From assembly GCF_000518265.1 (NCBI RefSeq), contig NZ_JADG01000018.1, positions 62,001 through 126,000 of the forward strand: 64,000 nt of DNA. Direction: 5' to 3'. The notes under the pieces are model-generated. The model had not been told where the DNA came from. It made no database searches and worked only from the letters and a program-made list of their open reading frames with translations. Shown here piece after piece: positions 50,492 through 59,578 of this stretch. A program made the position numbers and the translations under genes. The DNA comes from Actinomadura oligospora ATCC 43269. GTDB taxonomy: Bacteria > Actinomycetota > Actinomycetes > Streptosporangiales > Streptosporangiaceae. Each line of letters starts with the position of its first letter. The stretch's first letter is position 1.

Positions 50492-52237
50492 TCACTCTCC
50501 GTTTTCCCAGTCGGGAGCCATGTCCCGGGCGATCTTGATGTCGTCGTTGGTGGTCCCGGCGGCGACCATCGGCCAGACCATGGCGTCCTGGTGGACGACG
50601 AAGTCGATGATGACCGGGACGTCGTTGATCTCCATGGCCTTGGCGATCACCGCGTCCACGTCCTCGGGACGCTCGCAGCGCAGGCCGATGCAGCCGTAGG
50701 CCTCGGCCAGCTTCACGAAGTCGGGGATCCGCTTGGAGTGCAGGTTGGTGTTGGAGTAACGCCCGTCGTAGAAGAGCGTCTGCCACTGCCGGACCATGCC
50801 GAGGTTGCCGTTGTTGATGACCGCGACCTTGATCGGGATGCCCTCGATCGCGCAGGTCGCGAGCTCCTGGTTGGTCATCTGGAAGCAGCCGTCGCCGTCG
50901 ATGGACCAGACGGCCGAGTCGGGCTTGCCGACCTTCGCGCCCATCGCCGCCGGGACGGAGTAGCCCATCGTCCCGGCGCCGCCCGAGTTCAGGAACGCGC
51001 CCGGACGCTCGTACTTGATGAACTGCGCGGCCCACATCTGGTGCTGGCCGACGCCCGCGACGTAGTAGGCGTCCGGCCCGGCCATCCGCCCGATCCGCTC
51101 GATGACGAACTGCGGCGACAGGCCGCCGTCCTCGGGCAGGTCGTAGCCGAGCGGGTAGGTGCTGCGCCACGCCTCCAGCTGCTTCCACCATTCGGCGTAG
51201 TCGCCGCGCCTGCCGGCGTCGTGCTCGGCCTGGACCGCGACGACCAGGTCCGCGATCACCTCGCGGGCGTCGCCGACGATCGGGACGTCCGCGTGCCGGT
51301 TCTTGGAGATCTCGGCCGGGTCGATGTCGGCGTGGACGACCTTGGCGTTCGGGGCGAAGCCGTCCAGCTTGCCGGTGACCCGGTCGTCGAACCGGGCGCC
51401 CAGCGCGACGAGCAGGTCGGCCCGCTGGAGCGCGCCGACCGCGCCGACGCTGCCGTGCATGCCCGGCATGCCCATGTGCAACCGGTGGCTGTCGGGCAGC
51501 GCGCCCTTCGCCATCAGGGTGGTGACGACCGGCGCGCCGGTCAGCTCGGCGAGCACCTTCAGCTCGGCCGCCGCGTTCGCCTTCAGGACGCCGCCGCCGA
51601 CGTACAGGACGGGCCGCTCGGCCTCGACGATCAGCTTCGCCGCCTCGCGGACCTGCTTGGAGTGCGGCCGGGTGACCGGCCGGTACCCCGGCAGCCGCAT
51701 CTGGACGGGCCACTCGAAGTCGAAGGTGGACTGGAGCGCGTCCTTGGCGATGTCGACCAGGACCGGGCCGGGCCGTCCGGTGGAGGCGATGTGGAACGCC
51801 TCGACGATCGTCCGGCCGATGTCCTCGGGCTGGGTGACCAGGAAGTTGTGCTTGGTGATCGGCATCGTGATGCCGGAGATGTCGGCCTCCTGGAAGCCGT
51901 CGGTCCCGATCAGCGAGGTGGCCACCTGACCGGTGATCGCCACCATCGGGGTCGAGTCCATGTAGGCGTCGGAGATCGGGGTCACCAGGTTGGTGGCGCC
52001 GGGGCCGCTGGTGGCCATGCACACCCCGACCTTCCCCGTCACCTGCGCGTATCCCTGCGCGGCGTGTCCCGCGCCCTGCTCGTGCCGGACCAGGATGTGG
52101 CGGATCCGGCGGGAGTCGAACAGCGGGTCGTAGGCCGGGAGGATCGCCCCGCCCGGGATGCCGAACACGGTGTCGACGCCGACGTTCTCCAGGGCGCGGA
52201 CCAGCGCCTGGGCTCCCGTCATCTGTTCGGTCGTCAT
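50492..52237 (-). CDS. ilvB: acetolactate synthase large subunit
   Basis: A 581-residue ThDP enzyme. VDTVFGIPGGAILPAYDPLFDSRRIRHILVRHEQGAGHAAQGYAQVTGKVGVCMATSGPGATNLVT begins the PYR domain (key residues HEQGAGHAA with the catalytic Glu), and the PP domain carries the metal-ThDP motif SIDGDGCFQMTNQELATCAIEGIPIKVAVINN (GDGCF ... INN). The first enzyme common to the valine and isoleucine routes. The ATG at MTTEQMTGAQALV has AAGGAA eight bases upstream. Preceded by an attenuator leader. Confidence 0.98.
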   Translation of the reverse strand: MTTEQMTGAQALVRALENVGVDTVFGIPGGAILPAYDPLFDSRRIRHILVRHEQGAGHAAQGYAQVTGKVGVCMATSGPGATNLVTPISDAYMDSTPMVAITGQVATSLIGTDGFQEADISGITMPITKHNFLVTQPEDIGRTIVEAFHIASTGRPGPVLVDIAKDALQSTFDFEWPVQMRLPGYRPVTRPHSKQVREAAKLIVEAERPVLYVGGGVLKANAAAELKVLAELTGAPVVTTLMAKGALPDSHRLHMGMPGMHGSVGAVGALQRADLLVALGARFDDRVTGKLDGFAPNAKVVHADIDPAEISKNRHADVPIVGDAREVIADLVVAVQAEHDAGRRGDYAEWWKQLEAWRSTYPLGYDLPEDGGLSPQFVIERIGRMAGPDAYYVAGVGQHQMWAAQFIKYERPGAFLNSGGAGTMGYSVPAAMGAKVGKPDSAVWSIDGDGCFQMTNQELATCAIEGIPIKVAVINNGNLGMVRQWQTLFYDGRYSNTNLHSKRIPDFVKLAEAYGCIGLRCERPEDVDAVIAKAMEINDVPVIIDFVVHQDAMVWPMVAAGTTNDDIKIARDMAPDWENGE

Positions 52238-52305
52238 GGTTCTGATTCCTTGGGGAGAGGCCCGCGTCCAGATGGCCGCGGGTGTGCTTCGGGTCACTCG
52301 GCCAA

Positions 52306-52334
52306 CAAAAAACCCCCGCCCGCCCGAGGGGCGG
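52306..52334 (-). terminator. transcription attenuator of ilvBNC
   Basis: Read leftward, CCGCCC and GGGCGG form a GC stem with a 7-base loop, extended by GCGGGGG, and end in six Ts. It lies 69 bases before the ilvB start and 32 bases after the leader stop. Confidence 0.8.
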
Positions 52335-52343
52335 TCGAGGGAA

Positions 52344-52378
52344 GCGCGCAGGTCTCAGTGCTCGATCAGCCTGCGCGC
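52344..52378 (-). promoter_or_regulatory. leader-stop hairpin of the ilvBNC attenuator
   Basis: A perfect 9-bp repeat, GCGCGCAGG / CCTGCGCGC, uses the last codons of the leader peptide and the bases after its stop. It is in the same place as the hairpin in the cimA leader. Confidence 0.65.
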
Positions 52379-52416
52379 CGACCAAGTACTACGAGAATGG
52401 TGTGGAAGCTCTGCAC
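52366..52416 (-). CDS. ilvBNC leader peptide
   Basis: A 16-residue frame from GTG: MQSFHTILVVLGRRAG, then TGA. The run Ile-Leu-Val-Val-Leu holds all three branched-chain amino acids. A promoter TTGACC (52448-52453), 18 bases, TTAAGT (52424-52429) would start the RNA about at the GTG, so the peptide may be translated leaderless; an earlier GTG at 52425 is in frame. Stalling at ILVVL would free downstream RNA to avoid the attenuator. Confidence 0.8.
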   Translation of the reverse strand: MQSFHTILVVLGRRAG

Positions 52417-52423
52417 GTTGACC

Positions 52424-52453
52424 ACTTAAGCCGACGTTCCGGCCCGCGGTCAA
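52424..52453 (-). promoter_or_regulatory. ilvBNC promoter
   Basis: TTGACC and TTAAGT with an 18-base spacer on the minus strand, just before the leader peptide. The regulator palindrome ends 16 bases upstream of the -35, a place suited to activation. Confidence 0.65.
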
Positions 52454-52469
52454 ATCCTTGGACACTTTG

Positions 52470-52484
52470 TCTCACTATGTGAGA
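52470..52484. promoter_or_regulatory. TCTC-N7-GAGA palindrome upstream of ilvBNC
   Basis: TCTCACTATGTGAGA, an almost perfect palindrome and the best of the set. On the minus strand it reads CACATAGTGAGA in its last 12 bases, which is how I remember the LtbR consensus of Corynebacterium; this needs checking. Confidence 0.75.
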
Positions 52485-52575
52485 TCCGGGTGAGTCGCCA
52501 GGTGGTCGGCCGCTTTGACCGGACGACGGCGTGCGCCGACGACCCGCCCGCGCACGGCAGCGCGGGACGACGGCG

Positions 52576-55500
52576 TCAGGGGGTCAGCGCGGAGCCTTCC
52601 AGCGGCAGGTCGATCTGGCCCGGAGTGCCGCGCAGGTTGGTCCGGACGAGCGACTCGACCCGTCCTGCGGCCATCGGACGCGCGACCAGGAAGCCCTGCC
52701 CGCGCGGGCAGTCCATCTCGCGGAGCAGCTCCAGCTGCTCGGGCCGCTCGATGCCCTCCGCCACCACGGTGAGACCGAGGTCACGGCCGAGCCGGACGAT
52801 CGTCCGGGTGAGCAGGGTGAGCGTCTCGTCCCGGCCGAGCCCGGCCACGAAGGACGGGTCGATCTTGATGATGTCCACCGGCAGCTGGCCCAGGTAGGCG
52901 AGCGAGGCGTAGCCGGTGCCGAAGTCGTCGATCGCGAGCCGGACGCCCAGGTCGCGCAGCCTCGACAGCCGCTCCACGTTCTGCCCGGCGTCCTCGACGA
53001 GCACCTCCTCGCGGACCTCCAGGGTCAGCGCGTGCGGCGGCAGCCCGGTCTGCTCCAGCGCCGCCGCGACCGACTCCACGAACCTCGGCGCGGCGATCTG
53101 CCGGGCGGTGAAGTTCACCGAGAGGCCGATGTCCCAGGAGTCCGCGCGCCAGCGCGCCACCTCCCGGCACGCCTCGTGCAGCACCCAGTCGCCCAGCGGG
53201 ATCATCAGGCCGGACTCCTCGGCCGGGCCGATGAACTCCTCCGGCGGCACCGGCTCGCTCCCCCGCCACCAGCGGACGAGCGCCTCCACCCCGGTCACCC
53301 GGGACGTGCCCAGCTCCACGACCGGCTGGAACTCGACGGCGAACTCCTCCTCGGCGAGCGCACGCTGCAGGTCGCTGCCGAGTTCGAGGCGGCGTACGAC
53401 GTCGACGTGCATGTGCGGCGCGAACACCTCGACGCGTCCGCCGCCGATCTCCTTCGCGCGCGCCATCGCCAGATCGCCGTTGCGGATCAGGTCGGCGGCG
53501 CTGCGCCGGAGCGCCGCGCTGCCGCCCGGCTCGGCGTCCCTGCGGGGGGCCGCCGGATCCTCCAGGGGGTCGGAGTCGCCGGTGAAGGCGATGCCGACGC
53601 TCGCGGTGAGCGCGATGTTCTTGCTGCCGACCCGGTACGGCTCGGTCGACAGGACGCGCAGCAGCCGCTCGGCCAGCTCGACCGCGGCCTGCGAGTCGCT
53701 GCCCGGGAGCTGGAGCATGACGGCGAACTCGTCGCCGCCCCAGCGCGCGACCGTGTCGTCCGCCTGGACGGTGCCGCGCAGCCGCCGCGCCGCCTGCGCG
53801 AGGACCTGGTCGCCCGCCGCGTGCCCGGCCGAGTCGTTGATGTCGGTGAAGCCGTCCAGGTCGACGAAGACGACCGCGACCGTGCCCTTGTCACCGGGCT
53901 CGCCCTCGTCGCCGTGCCGCCCCGAGCCGTGCCGTCCGGCGGGGTGCTCGAGGCGGGACAGCACCTCGCGGGTGCGCTCCTCGAAGTACGCGCGGTTCGG
54001 CAGGCCGGTCAGGCCGTCGTGGAAAGTGAGGTGCGCCACCTGGCGCTGGAGCGCGGCCTGCTCGGACAGGTCGCGGGTGGTGACCAGCAGCCGTCCGGGC
54101 GAGCCGCCCGCGCCGCTGTACCGGGACACCGTCGACTCGGTCGGCAACCACGTGCCGTCCGCGGCCCGGACCCGGCACGCGACGCGCAGCGAACGGCCGG
54201 GGACGCGGCCGGTGAGGATCGGCGGGGGCCCGTCGGAGAGGTCGTCGTCGAAGCCCGCGCCCAGGTCGGCGGACGCGTCGGGCAGAAGGTCGGACGCGGG
54301 GTCGGGCAGAGCCGCCGCCGCGGCGCCGTCGTCCCCGTTGAGGAACGCGGCGAACACCTCGCGGACGCGCGGCAGGTCTTCGGGATGGATGATGTCGCCG
54401 AGCCTGCGGCCCAGCAGCTCCCCCGCGTCGTACCGGTAGGTGCGCAGCGCGCCCGCGCTCGCGTACTGGACGACCGCGTCCATGTCGCAGATCAGCACCG
54501 CGTCGTTGATGCTCTCCGACAGGGCGCGGAAATGGTCTTCGCCGGTCTCGACCGCGCGGCGGAGCGCGTCGTTCTCGCGCAGCAGCTCGGCGAGGCGCGC
54601 GAGGAGGACGAGCGTGGCCGTTCCGGCGACGATCGGCACCACCGGGTCGATTCCGGACCGTCCGGTCAGGGAGTGGCCCGTGACGAACAGGGCGGCGAGC
54701 GCTGCCACGGCGGCGGTGGCGAGGCCGGGGCCGATCATCCGGCCGCGCCGGAGCCCGGCGACCGGAGCGGCCCCCGCGTCCCCGGGAAGCCACGGCACGA
54801 GGACGAGCAGCAGCAGCCCCGCGAGCCGCAGTATGTCGGCCGGGTCGTCGGCCACCGCGCCACCGCGCAGCCGGACGACCGTGGTCACGACGTCCGCTCC
54901 CGCGAACGCGGTCAGCGCGCCGTAGGCCAGCCACGCCGGACGCCGGTCGCCGCGTCCGGCGCCGAGGACGAAGGGCAGCGACCCGCATACCAGGGCCGTG
55001 CCGACCAGCGGATACAGCAGTTCGAGGAGGAACTCGGCGGGTGACTCGCCGGACCGGTGGAACAGCGTCCCGAACAGCGCCACCCAGCCGAGGACGAACA
55101 GCCCGGCGACGCAGACGTAGGTGTCGGCGGCGTACCGCGCCCACAGACGCGGCGAACGCGGCAGCCTGATCGGCACGACCAGGCCCGTGACCAGCGCGAA
55201 CATCGCCACCAGGTAGAACGGGTCGGTGACCGAGAGGGCGAGCGTTCCGCCGCCGTGCAGCATCCCCGACAGCGTCCGGCTGAGCGCGCCGATCCCCCAC
55301 GACGCCGCGGCGACCCCGAACCAGCGCCAGGGCGCCCGGCGGAGGGCCCGGTCGTCGGGGGGCTCGTCGTCGTCGGTCAGGTCGAGCTCGGGATCGAGGT
55401 GCGGGGCGGGCGCGGGGCGGCGGGCGCGGCTCAGCGCCGCGGGCAGCAGGCAGAGCGCGGCGGCGGCAGCGGCGGCCGTCTCGGCCCAGCCGAGGTAGGC

Positions 55501-55611
55501 CGGGCCGCCCCAGCCGAGCAGCGATCCCAGGGCGTAGAGCACGCCGATGATCGCGACCATGCCGACCGGGACCGCCCAGGGCGGCAGCCGTCTGGCCCTC
55601 TCGCCGCTCAT
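52576..55611 (-). CDS. membrane GGDEF/EAL protein (c-di-GMP turnover)
   Basis: A 1011-residue protein. About nine to ten membrane helices fill the first 330 residues, then a PAS domain (ALSESINDAVLICDMDAVVQYASAGALRTYRYDAGELLGR, key residues NDAVLICDMD), a GGDEF domain with intact RWGGDEFAVML (about 620) and an EAL domain with GVEALVRWW (about 774) and DDFGTGYASLAYL. Both active-site motifs are intact, so synthesis and breakdown are both possible. It probably corresponds to Streptomyces CdgC, which sits beside ilvB, as I recall. The ATG at MSGERARR has a distant GGAGG; ATG 55662 is an alternative. Confidence 0.88.
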   Translation of the reverse strand: MSGERARRLPPWAVPVGMVAIIGVLYALGSLLGWGGPAYLGWAETAAAAAAALCLLPAALSRARRPAPAPHLDPELDLTDDDEPPDDRALRRAPWRWFGVAAASWGIGALSRTLSGMLHGGGTLALSVTDPFYLVAMFALVTGLVVPIRLPRSPRLWARYAADTYVCVAGLFVLGWVALFGTLFHRSGESPAEFLLELLYPLVGTALVCGSLPFVLGAGRGDRRPAWLAYGALTAFAGADVVTTVVRLRGGAVADDPADILRLAGLLLLVLVPWLPGDAGAAPVAGLRRGRMIGPGLATAAVAALAALFVTGHSLTGRSGIDPVVPIVAGTATLVLLARLAELLRENDALRRAVETGEDHFRALSESINDAVLICDMDAVVQYASAGALRTYRYDAGELLGRRLGDIIHPEDLPRVREVFAAFLNGDDGAAAAALPDPASDLLPDASADLGAGFDDDLSDGPPPILTGRVPGRSLRVACRVRAADGTWLPTESTVSRYSGAGGSPGRLLVTTRDLSEQAALQRQVAHLTFHDGLTGLPNRAYFEERTREVLSRLEHPAGRHGSGRHGDEGEPGDKGTVAVVFVDLDGFTDINDSAGHAAGDQVLAQAARRLRGTVQADDTVARWGGDEFAVMLQLPGSDSQAAVELAERLLRVLSTEPYRVGSKNIALTASVGIAFTGDSDPLEDPAAPRRDAEPGGSAALRRSAADLIRNGDLAMARAKEIGGGRVEVFAPHMHVDVVRRLELGSDLQRALAEEEFAVEFQPVVELGTSRVTGVEALVRWWRGSEPVPPEEFIGPAEESGLMIPLGDWVLHEACREVARWRADSWDIGLSVNFTARQIAAPRFVESVAAALEQTGLPPHALTLEVREEVLVEDAGQNVERLSRLRDLGVRLAIDDFGTGYASLAYLGQLPVDIIKIDPSFVAGLGRDETLTLLTRTIVRLGRDLGLTVVAEGIERPEQLELLREMDCPRGQGFLVARPMAAGRVESLVRTNLRGTPGQIDLPLEGSALTP

Positions 55612-56044
55612 CGCGCCGTGTCCCCTCCTGCCCGTCGGGACCTCGCGGTCCCCGGCGCGCATGGCGCGCACCCGATGCGTTCGTCGTCACCCCGTCACCC
55701 GCCGGTCGTCGCAGGGTCAACGCCCGAAGCCGGTCGGATCGTGCCCCACGCGCGGTCGGCCGTGGGGAGGCGGCGGCGAGCGTTCGGCTACGCCGGCGGT
55801 GGGACAGCGACGTTGCTGCTTGGCGGGATCACCGTGATGCTCAATGTACGTTCCGTAGGTCACGGAGCGATTGAGGCTGGGCGTCCTCCCGGCGACAAAC
55901 CGGGGCCTGACCGCCGGTCCCGCAGTGTGTCCCCAAGATCACTCGGTTTTCGCGCGACACGCCGGACATGACGCTGAGTAGCCGTCGGCAAGGTCATCGG
56001 CCGGAGTGGTTGGACCTCCGCCCGGCCGGGGATTGAATGAACCT
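55612..56044. other. 433-bp intergenic region
   Basis: Holds the divergent promoters of the GGDEF/EAL gene and the sugar dehydrogenase gene. I see no RNA gene or palindrome strong enough to call. The string GTACGTTCCGTAGGTCAC near 55848-55862 might be part of a regulator site. Confidence 0.4.
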
Positions 56045-57163
56045 ATGCGCACCAAAGGCACGTCCGGGAGCCAGCGGCTGCTCGCCGCCGCCGTCGGGGC
56101 CGTCCTGCTGGGCGGGTGCGGAGCCGCCGTCACGACCCGCACCGCGCAGACCCCTCCCCCCGCCTCCCCCACGCCCGACTCGCCGCCGCCCGGCTCCGCC
56201 GTCCCGGGCGCGCCCCACGACCTGGTCACCGGCCTGTCCGTCCCGTGGGCCATCGCGTTCCTGCCGAACCGCGACGGCCTGGTGACCGAACGGGACACCG
56301 CCCACCTGCTCCGCGTCACGCCGGACGGCAGGCGGACCGATCTCGGCGAGGTCCCCGGGGTCGACGGGTCCGGTGAGGGCGGCCTGCTCGGGGTCGCGGT
56401 CTCGCCGTCCTTCGACCGCGACCACTTCGTCTACCTGTACTTCACGTCCGCCACCGACAATCGCCTGGTGCGTCTCACGCTGAACGGTGACACGCTCGGC
56501 GCGCCGCAACCGCTGCTGACCGGTGCCCCGAAGGGCATGAACCACAACGGCGGACGCATCGCCTTCGGCCCCGACGGCATGCTCTACATCGGTACCGGTG
56601 AGACGTACCGCACCGAGCTCGCGCAGGACCGGAACTCGCTCGGTGGCAAGATCCTCCGCGTCACGCCCGAGGGCAGGCCCGCGCCCGGCAACCCGTTCGG
56701 CTCGCCCGTCTGGACGTGGGGCCACCGCAACGTCCAGGGCCTGGCCTGGGACGACGCGAACCGGCTCTACGCCACCGAGTTCGGCCAGGACCGCTTCGAC
56801 GAGATCAACCTCGTCCAGAAGGGCCAGAACTACGGATGGCCGAAGGTCGAGGGCTTCGGCAAGGACCCGCGCTACACCAACCCCCTGCTCACCTGGCCGA
56901 CCTCCGAGGCGTCCCCGTCCGGCCTGGCGTTCGCCAAGGGCTCCCTCTGGGCCGCCGCCCTCCGGGGCACCCGCCTGTGGCAGATCCCCCTGAAGAACGG
57001 CAAGGTCAGCACCCCGATCTCCTACTTCAACGGCGCCTACGGCCGCCTGCGCGCCGTCGTCCGCGCACCCGACGGGAACCTCTGGGTCAGCACCAGCAAC
57101 CACGACGGCCGGGGCGACCCGAAGGACGGCGACGACCGCATCATCGTCGTCCCCCTGCGCTGA
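56045..57163 (+). CDS. PQQ-dependent sugar dehydrogenase-like lipoprotein
   Basis: A 372-residue lipoprotein (LLGGC, Cys at about 25) with a Pro/Ser-rich linker, then a six-bladed propeller of the soluble glucose/aldose sugar dehydrogenase family: LVTGLSVPWAIAFLPNRDGLVTERD, GEGGLLGVAVSPSFDRDHFVYLYFTS, KGMNHNGGRIAFGPDGMLYIGTGE (with the catalytic-region histidine and GTGE), WGHRNVQGLAWD and GQNYGWP. It should oxidise sugars or related alcohols outside the membrane with PQQ if available; no PQQ synthesis gene is in the window. The ATG gives a complete signal peptide. Confidence 0.9.
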   Translation: MRTKGTSGSQRLLAAAVGAVLLGGCGAAVTTRTAQTPPPASPTPDSPPPGSAVPGAPHDLVTGLSVPWAIAFLPNRDGLVTERDTAHLLRVTPDGRRTDLGEVPGVDGSGEGGLLGVAVSPSFDRDHFVYLYFTSATDNRLVRLTLNGDTLGAPQPLLTGAPKGMNHNGGRIAFGPDGMLYIGTGETYRTELAQDRNSLGGKILRVTPEGRPAPGNPFGSPVWTWGHRNVQGLAWDDANRLYATEFGQDRFDEINLVQKGQNYGWPKVEGFGKDPRYTNPLLTWPTSEASPSGLAFAKGSLWAAALRGTRLWQIPLKNGKVSTPISYFNGAYGRLRAVVRAPDGNLWVSTSNHDGRGDPKDGDDRIIVVPLR

Positions 57164-57179
57164 TCAGGCGGGCAGAGCC

Positions 57180-57803
57180 TCAGTACTCCAGCTCGGACCA
57201 CGTGAGCGTGACCGGAAGCGGCTCGCTCACCTTCGGCTCGCCACCCGCCTCCTTCATGAAGGTGCCCACGTGCTTGTAGAGCCCGGCGGCCCGGTCGAGC
57301 TGGTAGCGCTCGATCACGGAAACGCCCGTGCCTCCCGTGCGCACGATCCAGTAGTGCGGGATTCCCGCCTTCGCGTACTCCCCGAGCTTGTCGACGGTGT
57401 CCTGGGTCTCCGACCCCGGCGAGACGACCTCACAGACGAGCAGGACATGGCCGGGACGCAGCCCCTCACGGCTTCCCCGGTCGAGGCACTCGTAGAGGAC
57501 GACATCCGGCCGCCGGTTCAGGAACGGCACGTCGCGGAGCCTGAGGTCGATGTCGAAGTCCACTTCCACGCACGGGTGGCCCCGGTCCATCGCCTCACGC
57601 GCATACCGCTCGACGAGCGTGGTCAGACGCCGCACGACCCGCTGGTGCTCGGGCGTGGGCGCCGCGCAGAAGACCACATAGCCGTCCACGACCTCGATCG
57701 TCCGCGCGATCTCCTCCGGGAGCGTCTCGTACTCCTCGGCGCTCACCCGCTTCGGCTGCGGCCGCAGGCTTCGTAGCCAATGGTCGTCCGGCATCGCCGT
57801 CAT
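57180..57803 (-). CDS. Uma2 family (DUF820) putative endonuclease
   Basis: A 207-residue PD-(D/E)xK-like protein: VSAEEYETLPEEIARTIEVVDGYVVF, then the acid cluster VEVDFDIDLRLRDVPFLNRRPDVVLYE (key residues D-V-V-L-Y-E), LLVCEVVSPGSETQDTVDKLGEYAKAGIPHYWIV with the E and K of the core, and EPLPVTLTWSEL. The family is abundant in cyanobacteria and actinobacteria with unclear function, probably nuclease-like. Its stop is 16 bases past the convergent dehydrogenase stop. Confidence 0.87.
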   Translation of the reverse strand: MTAMPDDHWLRSLRPQPKRVSAEEYETLPEEIARTIEVVDGYVVFCAAPTPEHQRVVRRLTTLVERYAREAMDRGHPCVEVDFDIDLRLRDVPFLNRRPDVVLYECLDRGSREGLRPGHVLLVCEVVSPGSETQDTVDKLGEYAKAGIPHYWIVRTGGTGVSVIERYQLDRAAGLYKHVGTFMKEAGGEPKVSEPLPVTLTWSELEY

Positions 57804-58017
57804 GCGGCCCCCCGTCGTCGCAGTGGTCGCTACCACGGCACAGCATAAGCGCCTCGCACCCTCGAGGTGATCGGTCCCACCGGAACCGCCGGACTCGACG
57901 TCCCCGCAGGTAGTGGCGGTCGTCGAGGTCGAGACCGCCCTGGTCGGGGCCGTCCGGGCGCAACGCGCGGTACTCACCGGCGATGGCGCGGAGCTGGGCG
58001 GGGCCGACAGAACGGCG

Positions 58018-58050
58018 ACGGCCGCCGTCCCCGGAGGGGCGGCGGCCGTC
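58018..58050 (-). terminator. terminator after gatB
   Basis: GACGGCCGCC ... GGCGGCCGTC plus inner CCCC/GGGG form a long stem with a small bulge, 14 bases past the gatB stop. Confidence 0.75.
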
Positions 58051-58064
58051 GGTGGGCCGGGGTG

Positions 58065-59564
58065 TCAGGCCTGGTCGAGCTTCTTGAGGAGCAGCTCGCG
58101 GGCGCTCGCGGCGTCGGCCTGGCCGCGGCTGGCCTTCATGACCGCCCCGACGAGCGCGCCGACGGCGGCGACCTTGCCGGAGCGGACCTTGTCGGCCGCG
58201 TCGGCGTTGTCGGCGATCACCTGGTCGATGATCGCCTCCAGGGCGCCGGTGTCGGACACGACCTTCAGGCCGCGCGCGGCGACGACCTCGTCCGGGCCGC
58301 CCTCACCGGCGAGGACGCCCTCGAAGACCTTGCGGGCGAGCTTGTCGTTGAGCTCCTTGGCGTCCACCATCGCCTGGACGCGGGCGACCTGCCCGGGCGT
58401 GATCGGCAGGTCGGCGAGCTCGACGGACTGCTCGGTCGCGCGGCGGGACAGCTCGTTCATCCACCACTTGCGGGCGGCGCCGGCGTCCGCGCCGGCCTTG
58501 ATCGTGTCCTCGATCAGGTCGAGCGCGCCCGCGTTGACGACGTCGCGGAGCTCCAGGTCGGTGAGGCCCCACTCGCCCTGGACGCGGCGGCGGCGCGCGG
58601 CGGGCAGCTCGGGCAGCGTCGCGCGCAGCTCCTCCACCCACTCGCGGGGCGGCGCCATCGGGATGAGGTCGGGCTCCGGGAAGTACCGGTAGTCCTGCGC
58701 CTCCTCCTTGGACCGGCCGCTGGTGGTGGTGCCGGTCGCCTCCTGGAAGTGCCGGGTCTCCTGGGTGATCCGGCCGCCGGCGGCGAGCACGCCCGCCTGC
58801 CGCTCGATCTCGGACCGGACGGACCGCTCGACCGAGCGCAGCGAGTTGACGTTCTTGGTCTCGGTGCGGGTGCCCCACTGGTCCGCGCCGCGCGGCATGA
58901 GGGACACGTTGACGTCGCAGCGCATCGAGCCCTGCTCCATCCGGACGTCCGAGACGCCGAGCGAGCGGACCAGGTCGCGCAGCTCGGCGGCGTAGGCGCG
59001 GGCCACCAGGGGCGCCTTCTCGCCGGTCGCGGTGATCGGCTTGGTGACGATCTCGACCAGCGGGATGCCCGCCCGGTTGTAGTCGACCAGGGAGTAGTCG
59101 GCGCCGTGGATGCGCCCGGTCTCGCCGCCGACGTGCAGCGACTTGCCGGTGTCCTCCTCCATGTGGACGCGCTCGATCTCGATCCGGTACGTCTCGCCGT
59201 CGACCTCGACGTCCAGGTGGCCGTCGACGCACAGCGGCTCGTCGTACTGGGAGATCTGATAGTTCTTCGGCATGTCCGGATAGAAGTAGTTCTTCCGGGC
59301 GAACCGGCACCACTCGACGATGTCGCAGTTCAGCGCCAGGCCGATCTTGATGATGCCCTCGATCGCGGCCCGGTTGGTCACCGGAAGCGACCCCGGCAGG
59401 CCGAGGCAGACCGGGCAGACCTGGGTGTTCGGCTCCGCGCCGAACACGGTCCTGCAGCCGCAGAACATCTTGGACACGGTGCCCAGCTCGATGTGGGTCT
59501 CGATGCCCAGCACCGGCTCGAAGCGCGCGAGCGCCTCTGCGTACCTCATGGGCTCGTACTTCAT
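58065..59564 (-). CDS. gatB: Asp-tRNA(Asn)/Glu-tRNA(Gln) amidotransferase subunit B
   Basis: A 499-residue GatB. The signature ETHIELGTVSKMFCGC (about 20-35), CPVCLGLPGSLPVTNRAAIEG, YFYPDMPKNYQISQYDEPLC, RVHMEEDTGKSLHVG, DYNRAGIPLVEIVT and PEPDLIPM are present; the YqeY-like tail domain ends at LLKKLDQ. With GatA and GatC it amidates Glu-tRNA(Gln) and possibly Asp-tRNA(Asn). The ATG has GGAG six bases upstream; a GTG 18 bases earlier overlaps the gatA stop. Confidence 0.97.
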   Translation of the reverse strand: MKYEPMRYAEALARFEPVLGIETHIELGTVSKMFCGCRTVFGAEPNTQVCPVCLGLPGSLPVTNRAAIEGIIKIGLALNCDIVEWCRFARKNYFYPDMPKNYQISQYDEPLCVDGHLDVEVDGETYRIEIERVHMEEDTGKSLHVGGETGRIHGADYSLVDYNRAGIPLVEIVTKPITATGEKAPLVARAYAAELRDLVRSLGVSDVRMEQGSMRCDVNVSLMPRGADQWGTRTETKNVNSLRSVERSVRSEIERQAGVLAAGGRITQETRHFQEATGTTTSGRSKEEAQDYRYFPEPDLIPMAPPREWVEELRATLPELPAARRRRVQGEWGLTDLELRDVVNAGALDLIEDTIKAGADAGAARKWWMNELSRRATEQSVELADLPITPGQVARVQAMVDAKELNDKLARKVFEGVLAGEGGPDEVVAARGLKVVSDTGALEAIIDQVIADNADAADKVRSGKVAAVGALVGAVMKASRGQADAASARELLLKKLDQA

Positions 59565-59578
59565 CGGCGTCTCCACGC

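Noticed and set aside
55612..56044. A BldD site upstream of the first GGDEF/EAL gene
   Set aside because: No clear palindrome matching the remembered BldD consensus was found.
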